From Syngnathus acus (Eukaryota; Chordata; Actinopteri; Syngnathiformes; Syngnathidae), in the NCBI RefSeq assembly GCF_901709675.1, contig NC_051094.1:9666501-9730500 (forward strand): a stretch of 64,000 nt of DNA. Reading direction: 5' to 3'. A program made the position numbers and the translations under genes. Position 1 is the stretch's first letter. Each line of letters begins with the position of its first letter. Under the pieces are notes generated by a model that was given only the letters and a program-made list of their open reading frames with translations, was not told the DNA's origin and made no database searches. Below, in pieces: positions 12,101 through 23,167 of this stretch.

Positions 12101-15100
12101 GTTGGCTTCTGCCAAAGCTGAACTATTCTCCGAGCAACGACGGGCAAGAGAGAAGCAAGAATCCATGCAACAAGTACAATATTACAGGGCGACCTCATTT
12201 TCCAAGTCTGTACTTTTATGCTAATATTATTGAACCAACAGATGCTGGAGGAAACTTGTGAGGAACTGATGAGGGCCTCAGAGGCAGAGACCTCACTGAG
12301 GAACAGATGTGCATGTCTAGAGGAGACGCAGAAGCAGAAAAACAAAGAGACAGAGGTGACTCTTTAGAAACCGTGCTTCTAATTCCTGTCCAGTAAATCA
12401 CACAACAGCAGTTGTGCAATACTTTTACAGAAGCGCTGTTTTGATTTTAGGCTCTGGAATGTCAAGCACAGGAACTAGAGGGAAAACTTGGAGCATGCAC
12501 AGTCAAGGTGGAAACCCTGGAGAAAATGTTGGGTCAGAAGGAGCAACAAGTGCAAGAGCTACGGGAACAGCATGGAGGCTTGCAAACAGAAAGAGACAAA
12601 GTAAAAGGAGAGCTCGAGTTCATGAAAAGCCAACAGCGCAATGCTGTTAAAGAAGCTGAAGAACACGCCCACGCAATGATGGTGAGAATTTAGAATCGTC
12701 AAAGTTATCCACAACATTTGACTAAGACTTCATGAAATATTTCAGGAGGCAGCGCTGAAGCAGCAGAGAAAAGATTTAGCCTTGGTTCACGAAGAGCAAG
12801 TACAAACGGTAAGTGGTCATCATAGTTTTCCAAATTAAAAGTTTTTATTTTGATTCAATACATAGATAATCAGTCCCATTTCAAAATATTAAAATAAAAA
12901 ATAAAAAAATAAAAAATATTGAAATAAGATATTGAAATTCCAACCATATGGACAATTTTAAATAAAAAAAACGTATCTAAAAGATTCCTCAATTATTAAA
13001 AATAACTATTGATTATATTTATAATCGATTACTTGTCGCACCTCTACAACAAGAAAGATTTAATAACCTGAGTGACTGAAGAGTATATGATTGATCAAAT
13101 ACTGGCAGCTGAGAAATTCACTGGAGCACCAGAAGGAGGAGTCAAGGAAACATGAAGAAGAGCTGCATGCACAAACATTACAGAAGGTACCGTCAACCAT
13201 TTGAGTTTTGAACTCTTCATTACCTGAACATTGTGCCCGCTCTCATTCAGGTGCAAAAAGCCATCGATGAGGAGAGGACAAAGTGGGAGGCAGAGAAGAT
13301 TGCAGCTGTACACTTCCACTGTGGTTTATTAGAAGAACAAAACAGGAGGAGCCTGGAAGCTACCAGGAGTGAGCTGCATCGAGAGAACACCAAGGCGCTT
13401 ACTCTTCAGCGTCATGTGACGGAGCTGCAAAATGTACGTTAGCTTTCGACAATTCAGCTTGTCAAAAATTTCTAATCCCGATCAGTTGTTCTTGTCGCTT
13501 TCACTTCCATAAGCGTGTGCAGGAGCTGGAGGCTGAGCGCTCTTTGCAGCAGCGAGAGCAGGAGTCTCTGCTCTCTGCCATTTGCAGGTCGCTCAAGCAG
13601 GAGCAACAGGACGAGCTGGACAAGTTGCAGAAACACATGCTGCAAGTACGAGATGACCTCCTCACAAACTCTGAGCCTGCGCTCTTAAACTGCTACTCCT
13701 CTTTTATAGGAGAGTGAGAAGACTGTGATGAAGCTTGAGCAGGCTGCACAGCAGGCCAAGGAGGAAACAGAGCAGATCCGCGAGATGCTTGAAGAGCAGC
13801 AGATCATCCAAAATGAAGTCAGAGCTGAGCAGGAGCAGCAACTCGCGGTTTGGGCTCAGGAGCTGGTGGCGGAATGCGACTTTCTACACCTCTTGGTAGA
13901 GAAGAACGGCGGCCAACAAAATACTGTGCAGCTCCCTCCCGGGTATGCAAAAACAATAAAGCAAATGTAATCAAAATTTGTAACAAAACTACACATTGAA
14001 TTAAATGATTTAGTGGACACATTCCTGACAAAGGTTTTGCACATGACAGCTCCACCATAGACGAGGCTCTTGTGCAACTGAAAGGTCAACAAGACTCATT
14101 GAAGCATTTGATTGAGTCCCTTCATCAAGAGGTTGATTCTCAAAGGCAAGCGAGTCAACAGCTGTTCAAAGACAAGGTAAAATTTGGCCAAGTGAATATT
14201 CACACATAGCCCAGTTTACGGACAGCTAAGTTCAGAAGGGTTTGCTTCCAGGAGCGAGAGTTGAGGATTCAGAGGGAGCAGATGAGGATGGAGAGAAACC
14301 AAGCCTTGGATTCTCTGAAGGAGTGTCTCATTCAGGTATGCATGCAACTTTCAGGTATGTGTGTGTTTAAAAAAAAAAAAAAAAAAAAAACTGGTCCGGT
14401 TGTACCCAAACTGAATTCCTGGATGAATCAAATTTGATTGACCCAGGAGCACATTGAGGAGCTCAGTAGTTTGAAATGGTCTCATGTGAGTGACGGAGGA
14501 CTGGAGGTCTCACTTCGCAAGCAACTGGAGGCCAAAGACATGGAGCTGAGGCAAGTCCAGAAGAACATGACTCAATGGAAGGAACAGACCACTGCCCGAC
14601 TAGCCTGCAAGTTTGAGGAAGAGTTGACTGCCGAATTGGAAAGGTGACATGCATATCAGGGCAACATTTGAATACCATTTCAGGAGTTCAATTCAAAAAG
14701 TGAAATATAGATTACGCAAACCAGACTGAAATGTTACATGATTTGGATGATTATAGTTAACAAAATCCCAACATTTTACCACCTTAACCCATAGATGCAC
14801 AAGTGACTGTGACAAGTGACACTCTTCCATAAGTGGGTCAAAAATGACCCATATTAGAATCGATGTGGTTTTATGCCATTTTGGTAGAGTAATTCACTTC
14901 TATGATATTAGGTATTACTATATCTAGGACCACACAACAATGATTTAATGTTTGAAATATCTTTATTTTGAACTTTTTAACTTCTTTGAAAAAGAAGTTA
15001 AAACCTTAACAATTTTTCTTGTGAAGATATTTAAAAAAAAAAAAAAAAAAAAAGCTCACCGGGTCATTTTTTACCCACGTATGTATGCATCTAAGGGTTA

Positions 15101-15900
15101 AATCAAACTACAGAATGAAATCAACTCTGGTATGATATTGAAATGTATTGCACTGCAATCAAATTGTTCCTCTGAACAGGAAAAAATCTTTCTTTACAGA
15201 CTCACACTGTGTATTTAAAATGTGCCATTCATTTTTGCCATCCTACAGGTGCAGAACAAAGTTATTAAGTGGCAGGTAAATGTGCTGTAGCCTATAAACC
15301 AATTGAACAATAGTCATAGTTACTATTACTGTACTTAACCAGCATGATGTAACCATCACCCAAACTGATATCTCACAATCAGTTGATTCGCCCATTGATG
15401 TAACATATGACTAATGTAATAGGTTAGCTAACATCTCCAAATGTGTTTCGGTTTCTTTTTCAGAAAGACGTCAACAAATGAAGAGGAAAAGCTGAGGGTA
15501 GACGGTCAAAGAAAGCTTAGTGCAAAGGTACCATTTCTCATCACGAGAAACTTACAAGCACGTGAATACAGTTGGAGGAAATACTTTTTGTTTCCATCAG
15601 CATCACGATGATTCCCATTCGGACTGCTTGACATACGTCTACGCTGCCCCCCCAGAGCCCTTCAGATGTGGCCTCATTAAAACTTGTGCATTACTTGCAG
15701 AGCAGAGTCAAGCAGCTCCGTGTAGAGAACCAGACATGGATGCCAACAGGATCTAACCTTCATACAGTCAGCGCATTTTTTAGTGTCAATATGGCAACAC
15801 TTTTGTGTGATGCATTTTCAGTGGGCATGCAAAGTAGTATTTCTAATACTGCTCAATTTTGTTTGTTTTACAGCTTGAGCAAGAGAGTATGAAAGCTTGA
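9148..15900 (+). CDS. Large coiled-coil protein, possibly centrosomal/ciliary (unnamed)
   Basis: Reconstructed from 27 exons whose phases all join: 9148-9196, 9268-9374, 9452-9485, 9604-9678, 10054-10503, 10601-10678, 10825-10920, 11187-11250, 11316-11451, 11525-11617, 11685-11797, 11881-12007, 12069-12173, 12242-12355, 12451-12681, 12746-12808, 13109-13186, 13251-13433, 13514-13645, 13710-13942, 14014-14176, 14252-14335, 14447-14643, 15249-15275, 15464-15527, 15656-15766 and 15874-15900. The total is 3,234 nt, about 1,077 aa. The N-terminal third is low-complexity and acidic, with the compact motif FDTVSIDSDLDSVCTDQV. From 11316 onward it is nearly continuous Glu/Gln/Lys-rich coiled coil, ending near SLKLVHYLQSRVKQLRVENQ. 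No membrane segment or enzyme domain is seen. Two X-box-like motifs precede the ATG. I do not recognise the family by name. Exon 4 and the last two exons are the least certain borders. Confidence 0.72.
14788..15097. mobile_element. MITE, piggyBac-like, TTAA-flanked
   Basis: TTAA at 14784-14787 and 15098-15101 bracket about 310 bp. The left end reads CCCATAGATGCA; the right end, reverse-complemented, reads CCCTTAGATGCA. Internal inner inverted motifs resemble GGGTCAAAAATGACCC. TTAA duplication with CCC termini is the piggyBac pattern. It lies in the 14644-15248 intron of the coiled-coil gene and has no coding capacity. Confidence 0.65.
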
Positions 15901-16878
15901 GAGCCTCGCCTATCAGGCCAACCGCAAGTTAAGGATTTGAAACGTTACAGTATTGTTTTAAAGATTGTCTTGTCACTTGAGGCGATATAGCTGTTGCATT
16001 TTGCTTTTGTATCTTTTACAATGAATCATTCACTGTTGCCTGTACTTAAGATAGGTCACGGTGACAAATGACACAAGGTCATCTTTTGAACTTTCCTCCG
16101 TGTTGAGGTTTTATGGCTTAACATTGCAGAGGTTTACAGATTTCACACTGAAATCTCATAAAGCTCGTCTTTGTGGGAATCCCTTATATGCTCATAAATG
16201 TTACATCATGTTAAGTTGTAAAGGCTAAACGGCACAAAGATACATTCAACTTCTGCAATAAATATTTTGTCACCTATATGAACCAGAATCTGGATTAGTG
16301 TCACGTATCAAAGGATGGTTGGTTTTTGCATACATACAGCACACTTTTTCAACAAAAGTATGAAGCATCATTTTACTAGAAAACAAAGGAAAAATGTCTC
16401 ATTGCTGCGAGCATGCAGAAAAACACAAATCCAATCAAAAGAGAAATTTCCAAGATTTCGTAAACTCCTGTAAACTCAAATAGCATTCTTGCTAAGCAAT
16501 ATAGAAATATGATCCTTCAAGTACAAGGTCATGCATATTAGCATTGGGAGGAATCATGTTCCTCATTTATGACGGCATAAGGGTCCAAAAATCAGGGGTT
16601 GTGCTCTGCAGATTACCGAAAAGCAAAGCAAAAAAAAGAACAACAAAATACACCTGCCAGTGTAATGTAAACAGTTTACTAGACTTTGGCAAATGCTTAG
16701 AATTGGTAAGAGAATGAATTCCTCTACCCTGACACAGGCTGTGTGAATGTTGCTATGAAGCAAGTTGACAGATTTCACTCAAGTTGCAAAATGTGACCAA
16801 AGCAGCGGATGATTCCGACAAGTCTAAAGAAAGCAACTTAGTCCCAAACATGACATGTCCGAGTAGTCTTGCTCCTTC
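15901..16878. other. Convergent 3' UTRs, no further gene seen
   Basis: Tail-to-tail space between the coiled-coil gene (+) and ccdc117 (-). It holds their 3' UTRs and an AATAAA on the + strand. No additional coding region is supported. Confidence 0.55.
16257..16262 (+). terminator. Poly(A) signal of the coiled-coil gene
   Basis: AATAAA lies 357 bp after the stop at 15898-15900, followed by T-rich sequence. Confidence 0.6.
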
Positions 16879-18347
16879 TTACATTTCCATGTCCTCCTCT
16901 CCACAGCTTTCAGCGACGGGAAAGTTAAGGAGAGGGCTGTGCGTGTCGACGGGAGTGCTGTGCGGGGTGGGCGAAGGACATGGAGTGGGGGGCTGTCGCA
17001 AAACAGTCTGTTTCCTCTGTTTCTGCAAGGAGCCTTTTAGTCTGCGACAGAAGGGGTTCTCTGGTGGCCGCCACAACACCAGCTCCATGCAGGAATGGCT
17101 CCTAAACAAATGACGTAGCAGGAGTCAGTGGCAAAGTAAAATGTCCAGAGAGATTTTTTTTTTTTTTCTCTATTTCACTTGACAATCTGAAAGCAGAGAA
17201 CATACACAGATTGGGCTACTGTGTGTGGGAGAATGTCACTGATGCCTCGCTGCAGGCCTTCCTTCAAACTGTCCGAGATGACCAACACCGGCCTTCGTTG
17301 GGCTGGCTCCACATCGAGATCCTCGTCATCGTCCTCCAGCGTTATTCTAGTCAATGATAGATCAGTCTTAATGGGACAACGTGGTGATCTTTTTTAATTT
17401 TTCAGTGCCATCTCAAGAATGCAACAACTAAGTTTGAAGTGCCTGCATTTTGAAGCACAAACACGATGGTGTCTCAGATAGACCACGCTTTGCAAGCCTC
17501 CCACCAATTTCTTCAGCAGAGATACAAACAAAATGTCATCACAAATTAGTTTTAGTCAGTGTATGCTGTAGTCATTGAGCGGCAAATTTGTGATCGGGTG
17601 TTTTGTCTCCTTCGAGTAATTGATCCAGTGGTGCGGAACAAGCTGGGTCATGCAGCTTAAAGCTAAAAAATACACATCTGAAGACTTGAATGTATTGCAA
17701 GTCCGCCGTATCGTCGCTATGTTACATACCTGTTTTCAATCTCCCGAAGTCTCCTCTGAGCTGCCTCGATCTCCATGCAGGAGCTCGCCGTCTCAGGTCG
17801 GGATGGGGAAGAAGAGGGCAGCAGTGGTGTCAGGTTGCGAGGGGCTGGGCAAGGCTGTGGTGGAGCATGGCTGGCTTGGAGGGTACTCAAAGTAGAACAA
17901 TTGTTAGGAGAAGGCCAGTCAGGACTCCCAGTGACGTGTGACATGTCCAATTCGGTTTCCGCTGATATTCTTCTCCGTTTGGCAAGACATCCTCTGAAAG
18001 AATAGAAAAAGGCTTTTGGAGAAAAAAAAATCTAACACGCTTCCACTGTATCATAACCAAGGCTGTTTTATACATACTCATCATCAACTCTCCTCCTGTG
18101 CTTCCTGAGGCACCTCGTCTCCCAACTGCTGTGATAGAGGATATATTTTACGCAAATGTTTGGTAGAAAACTGTGGGGAAATGTATACAAATACTAAACC
18201 TTACCTGTTGGACAGCGTTCCACTCTGCAGTTGACCAGATGTACATGTAGATCCAAGATCGAATTCAGGAAGGTTTGTGGGCCCCGAAAACGTGCACATG
18301 CTTGGTAGAAAACCCAGCTGGCTGCTGGTGGGCGCCAAGTGATGCAT
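16879..18347 (-). CDS. ccdc117: Coiled-coil domain-containing protein 117
   Basis: Five coding exons on the minus strand: 18347-18205, 18125-18078, 17993-17730, 17346-17206 and 17101-16879. They total 819 nt, 272 aa; the human protein is about 279 aa. Recognised by the block AQRRLREIENRITLEDDDED, by VLVISDSLKEGL, and by the SCMELVLWRPPE motif near the C-terminus, all typical of CCDC117. The N-terminus starts MHHLAPTSSQ at the only suitable ATG of the first exon. The middle is Ser/Pro-rich. The family has a short helical segment and no known enzyme domain; its biochemical role is poorly defined. The gene is divergent from tcn2 and converges on the coiled-coil gene. Confidence 0.88.
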
Positions 18348-18959
18348 GATGGTTCAGTAGGTCAAACTACATTTAAAAAAAAAACATGGTTGGTGAAACG
18401 TGGAAAGATAGCTCAAACAGTCTTGATTTACAGAACTATTTCATTACAACCTAGCACTTTAAGTGTTGGTAAACATGTCAGAGGGACGACCAGACGGGGT
18501 CAACCCTTTGGATATGAGCGCATTCAAACAAAATTACTGCTGTAAAATACATGTATAGTATACACACGACACAAATTATAGCACCATCCACCTAAAAGTG
18601 CAACTTCGTGGTGTCTAAAATAAGACGTTTGCTTAACGACAACTGCCCTGCCCCTTTTTGCAATGTTGTTTAGCTTTACTGTTTGTTTTGCTAGCTCGTG
18701 TACGTTACATTCAACCCCACAGTAAGATAGCAAAATAGAACAGTAAACATGCACAACCTTATTTACCTAATAAAGTAGCGTTCACAAATCGCGTCCAATG
18801 TTTGGTCCCCGCAGCTTGCAGTAAATGCAGATAGTTGCACGTAGCAAACTCATCGAAGAATCGACAAGATTCTGGAAAACGCGCAAAGAACCCTGGGAGT
18901 TGTAGTTGTTGACGAATCGGCAGTGGGAGGAACAAATCCCGTTCGTGCAAACGTTGGAA

Positions 18960-19466
18960 ATTCATGTTTTAATCTCACTCTGACTCCATAAGCAACACAG
19001 TGTGTGAGACAAGACAGAACTTGGGTCAATTCTGCAACAAGATAGGTTTTCTGAATTTCCGGGTTATTGGCGAGCTCCTCCTCCGTGTTCGCAAATAGTA
19101 AGTCACGTGACACCGTGGAGGTCTTATCATCCCAGCTGAATAACTTGTCGCGTTACTCTGGACTGACGCTCCAAGAAGGTAACACATGACTACATGTTTG
19201 ACAAAAGTAACGTTATGATGACGGGTTACTTTCATATGACGTCACCAGGAGCGTGTTTATATGTAAAGTTGTTTATTTATACTGATGTGGTTTGATTGGC
19301 AATTTAGAGCGTACCGTTTTCTCCTTCAAACTAATTAAACTTGATGAATACTTCAGGACTTTGTATTGAACACTTCTGGTTGTTGTCTTATTTGTTCAAA
19401 CACTTTAGAAGACTGGTGTTAATTTTTGGATCTTCTTTTGTTTTTCTCTTTTTGAAGGTAACCAGG
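18960..19466. promoter_or_regulatory. Shared promoter region ccdc117 / tcn2
   Basis: The two genes point away from each other and their start codons are about 1.1 kb apart, with 5' UTR exons probably on both sides. No TATA box is obvious. The region contains the E-box palindrome listed separately. A bidirectional promoter is inference from spacing and orientation. Confidence 0.5.
19102..19111. promoter_or_regulatory. CLEAR/E-box palindrome GTCACGTGAC
   Basis: A perfect 10-bp palindrome with the CACGTG core, identical to the consensus CLEAR element bound by TFEB/MiT factors at lysosomal genes; USF factors also bind this core. It lies 355 bp before the tcn2 ATG. Confidence 0.55.
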
Positions 19467-22407
19467 ATGTATCATTTAGTCTTAGTTTTCGGGCTACTGG
19501 CATTGGCCTCCAGTTTACCTTGCGGTAAGTGTTGAGTACACTATTGTGAAATTTGGGAAGAATCCAGGTTAAAAACAAACCTGATTCGATGATCTGGATG
19601 GCTACCGATTTTGCAATTTCCTCATGAGTGTTTCCCAATCTCTGAACAAAGGCATATTTTTGCATTCATAATGTCACGTACACTAACAATTATCTCAAAA
19701 AAGAAAAATACTCTTCAATAGATTCTTATTCAATAGTACTAAAAATAGGAAGTGTGTCCAAACTTGTTTTGTTCGAAAGGGGAATTGAAGAAAGATACAC
19801 ACAAATCTTAAAAAATAAATTTCAGATCAAGTCAATTAAATTGGATAAAGTTCTGTGGCACACCTGCACATAGGTGAATTGCTGTTCTCCGCCAAACGGT
19901 TTCGGCATGGTCAATTGCACGATCTGGGTCCAAGTCCGGTCAAATATCCTGCCGTTTTAGAAATACAATCATGTTCAGTTTATATTGTTAACGTTATGGT
20001 GCAGTTTAACGTTGTGGTTGTAGTTTACATAAGTGTAGAACTGCCTTGCTGTCTAAAACTCTTGTTACCTAATTTATTAGCTATGATGCAATGCAGTAAG
20101 ATGGAGCGTTCATTATCATGGAATGCCGTTATACACGTGCATCACTGTTAATTAAAACCAATCATCTTTGTAAAGGCATAACTGCTTTGCCCTTTTAAAA
20201 ATTGACAGTGAACAATCACTTTAATGAACATATTGAGAACATTTAGTACCAAAGGCTCCTTTATGTATTGTATAAAACCCAAGTCCACGTGCCTTAGTTT
20301 CGTCCTGATGTTCTTGCTGAACCAGCAATTCTGAGTGTGACACGTTGAAGTCAGCAAGCCGTGGGTTCAGCAACTGCTTTTATGCACAGTGTGCCATTTT
20401 CTGTCTGTCTGTTTTAACCCAGATAATTCTGCATCCAACCATGAGCTGCTGCTTTCACTAAATAAAGATCTTCTACGCTCTCTGGAGGGACAAGAAGGAC
20501 TTCCTAATCCCAGTGTCCACTTGGCATTACGGCTATCACACTTGCACAACCTTTTAAAAGAGGGGGAACATTTAAATCGACTGACAACTAATCTACACAA
20601 TGACCTTCAAAGGTAATTTGTCAGAATGGCCACTTTTTGAGTTGAGTATGAAGATTGAATCCCTTATCTCACTGTGTCATGACCTTTTGTGCACTTTAGC
20701 GTCCTCTCTGGCGGTCAGCCTTTAACCGGCCGCTTGGCATTGTATGCTCTGGCCTTGAAGTCATCTTGCTATGACCTCAACACAGTCACCTTCACTGTAG
20801 GTGACAAGAGTGAGACACTGCTGACGGTCCTCAAGAAACAGATGGAACGAGAGAAAGAATACATAGCCTGTAAGTTTACTACTGTTTTCTTTTTTTTTGG
20901 TCATAAATTCTATTTGGCTGTCTATACAGTAGCCCTTCATTATCATTGCCAGGATGTTGGTCTTAAATTTTATCCAGTAGTTCAAATGATCTGTCTTCTC
21001 CTGTCCAGTCAGCCAACGCCCTTTGACTAACTATTACCAGTACTCATTGGGTGTACTCGCTCTATGCGTGAGTGGCATCAGGGTCAACAACCACGTTGTC
21101 AACAAGCTCATCAAGGCAGTCGAACATGAGGACTTTCAGCATGGAAACAGTGAGAGCATTGGTGGGTAAACCTCTTTCAGATGTGTGCTGTCATAGTTTA
21201 TGCTTGTACTATAGGTGTTATTGATAGTAAATATTTGAATTAAATACAGATGGTCCAATAAAAAGTGTCATCAGCCTTCATTTTGATAATTCCATCAAGG
21301 CCTCTCCCACTTGTGGTTCATAGATACGTATGCTATGGCTGCAATGGCCCTCCAGTGTGTGAAGAATTCTGGGAGTTATGTACACAATGCTGTTGAGCTT
21401 GACACGGCCCTGACCAACATCAAGGAGAAGCTCTTGACATCACAAAGGAGCGATGGTCATTTTGGAAATGAGTTCAGCACTGGCCTCGTTGTTCAAGTAA
21501 GAACCATTTTTATAGTGGAACCGCTGAAGTCTGGTAGTATGGTTGGATCAACCGTTTCTTGTTTCCGCATCATCCAAAGCCCAAATCTTCTTGAATGCTG
21601 TGTTCAGGCTTTTCTGGCAATGGGTGTTCCGGTGTCAGAGTGTGCTGCCTCACTGGAGGCCATTAGGAGGGATGCAAGAGGCAACAAATACCAGAACCCC
21701 ATGGCAATATCTCAGCTCCTACCAGCTCTGCAGCAGAAATCCTACTTGACTGTTCAAAGCAAGAGCTGCCTCAATGAGGACAGTAGGTGCCGCTTTAGTC
21801 TTTATATCTTTGTGACCTTTAGCCGGTGTCTACATTGTCACTTGTTTGCCTACATACAGACACGCTGGTTCTCGAGCCCACCGACCCCGTGGTCGTCGTG
21901 CCCAGTACGACCAAAGTGGCCGTGATGGTGGAAGTGGTGACATCAAGCGGGACATCCACTGTGTATTCACTGGATGTGCCCAAGGAAAGCACTCTGTTGG
22001 AGGCCCTTCACCTCCTCAAGGAAATAAACAATGGCTTCACGTAAGTTTTTTTTTTTTTTTTTTCTTCTTTCATAGTATGTGTTCTTGAAATATAAATTGG
22101 TGTGTGCATGCAGGTTTGAGAATGAATCAAGCCTATGGGGACCATTCTTAAGTGTGGTGAATGGAGAGCGGGCCAGACAAAGTGACCGCAAATACTGGCA
22201 CCTCTCGTCTGACGGCACTTCTCTCACTGAAGGTGAAAACACACACACATGCGCTGTCCATAAGTCGCATAATACAAAAACTAACTTGTTTTTCTCCTCA
22301 ATCCTGTGTTGTTTTACATATTGCTGCATTGTTTCTGTGTTTTAGGTATTGCTGATTACAAACTAAAAGTGGATCAAAAGATCACCCTAAAAAACACAAG
22401 CTATTAA
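19467..22407 (+). CDS. tcn2: Transcobalamin (cobalamin-binding secreted protein)
   Basis: Secreted vitamin B12 carrier that delivers cobalamin to cells for lysosomal release. Nine exons: 19467-19524, 20423-20612, 20700-20869, 21009-21161, 21324-21496, 21608-21782, 21860-22040, 22114-22232 and 22346-22407. They total 1,281 nt, 426 aa, matching the family length (human TCN2 is about 427). Residues 1-16 are a hydrophobic signal peptide (MYHLVLVFGLLALASS). The alpha/alpha-barrel part includes YYQYSLGVLALCVSG and IDTYAMAAMALQCV. The beta-domain ends with FENESSLWGPFLSVVNG and a YWHLSSDG segment. The single-copy form and neighbouring ccdc117 and osbp2 (human 22q12 genes) favour tcn2 over other fish haptocorrin-like genes. 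The exon 4/5 junction was chosen because G|AT restores the SIDTYAM reading. Confidence 0.88.
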
Positions 22408-22937
22408 TGCTGAAATCAATCACAAGTGATCCAGTGGTGAGCCGTTTGGAGCACAAGCAACTTTGATTCCTTTCAGTCCAATCACATGTAAACTGATAAG
22501 TGAATAAATGTTTCTAATGGCTCCACAGTTTTATTCAATTGAAATGTAATTGCAAAAAGTTTTTTTTTCTGGTTTCAAAAGTTGTTTGTGTGTAATATAA
22601 GGTCTTAACACTGGTTCAGTCATAACGGCCCCTTGGATGGAAACCATAACTACAATGTGGCTCTTGACAAGAATGTCATGATTAAGGAGAATTGCATTTT
22701 AATAGAAGTGATCTTTGCTGGTTGCAAAAAGATTAATCCAGAAAAAATGTGTACTGGATTTACAAAATGTCATTCTTATTTAGGTCTCACACACCGTGCA
22801 AAATATAATTTGTTAGGTTCTAAGAAAACTGTATTTCTAATAATTACTATCGAAAAAACATTTAAAGCAGAAAAGTACAGTGCTGAACTGATGATATCCC
22901 CCGTCCCATATAATGGTTTATTTTGAAAACCTACATG
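22408..22937. other. tcn2 3' UTR and intergenic
   Basis: 3' UTR of tcn2 followed by AT-rich sequence up to the dguok promoter. No gene is supported. Confidence 0.5.
22503..22508 (+). terminator. tcn2 poly(A) signal
   Basis: AATAAA lies 96 bp after the tcn2 stop codon. Confidence 0.7.
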
Positions 22938-22992
22938 CCGGAAGTACGTCATCATCTTTTCCGGAGTCAGCTCGTGTCATTCGTTCGCCATC
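22938..22992 (+). promoter_or_regulatory. dguok core promoter: ETS, CRE-like and YY1 motifs
   Basis: CCGGAAGT (22938-22945) overlaps TACGTCA (22945-22951). An inverted ETS core TTTCCGGA follows at about 22958, then CGCCATCATGG (from 22986), a YY1-type site. There is no TATA box. Tandem ETS (NRF-2/GABP) plus YY1 is common for nuclear genes of mitochondrial proteins. Confidence 0.5.
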
Positions 22993-23167
22993 ATGGAAAG
23001 CTGCAATGGTACTTGGAAATGCTACTACAATTCAAATTGATATTTCGTTTCGTACAGTCAAGCGGATGGAGATAAACGATCTTGAGATAAACGTTTTAAT
23101 GCCTCAAGACAGCAAGAACGGAGTAATACTTGACAAAATAACTTGAGTAGCACTGCTACCTAGCATA

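Noticed and set aside
22913-23146. 77-codon open frame upstream of dguok
   Set aside because: It lies over the promoter/5' leader, has no family resemblance, and ends before the dguok ATG.
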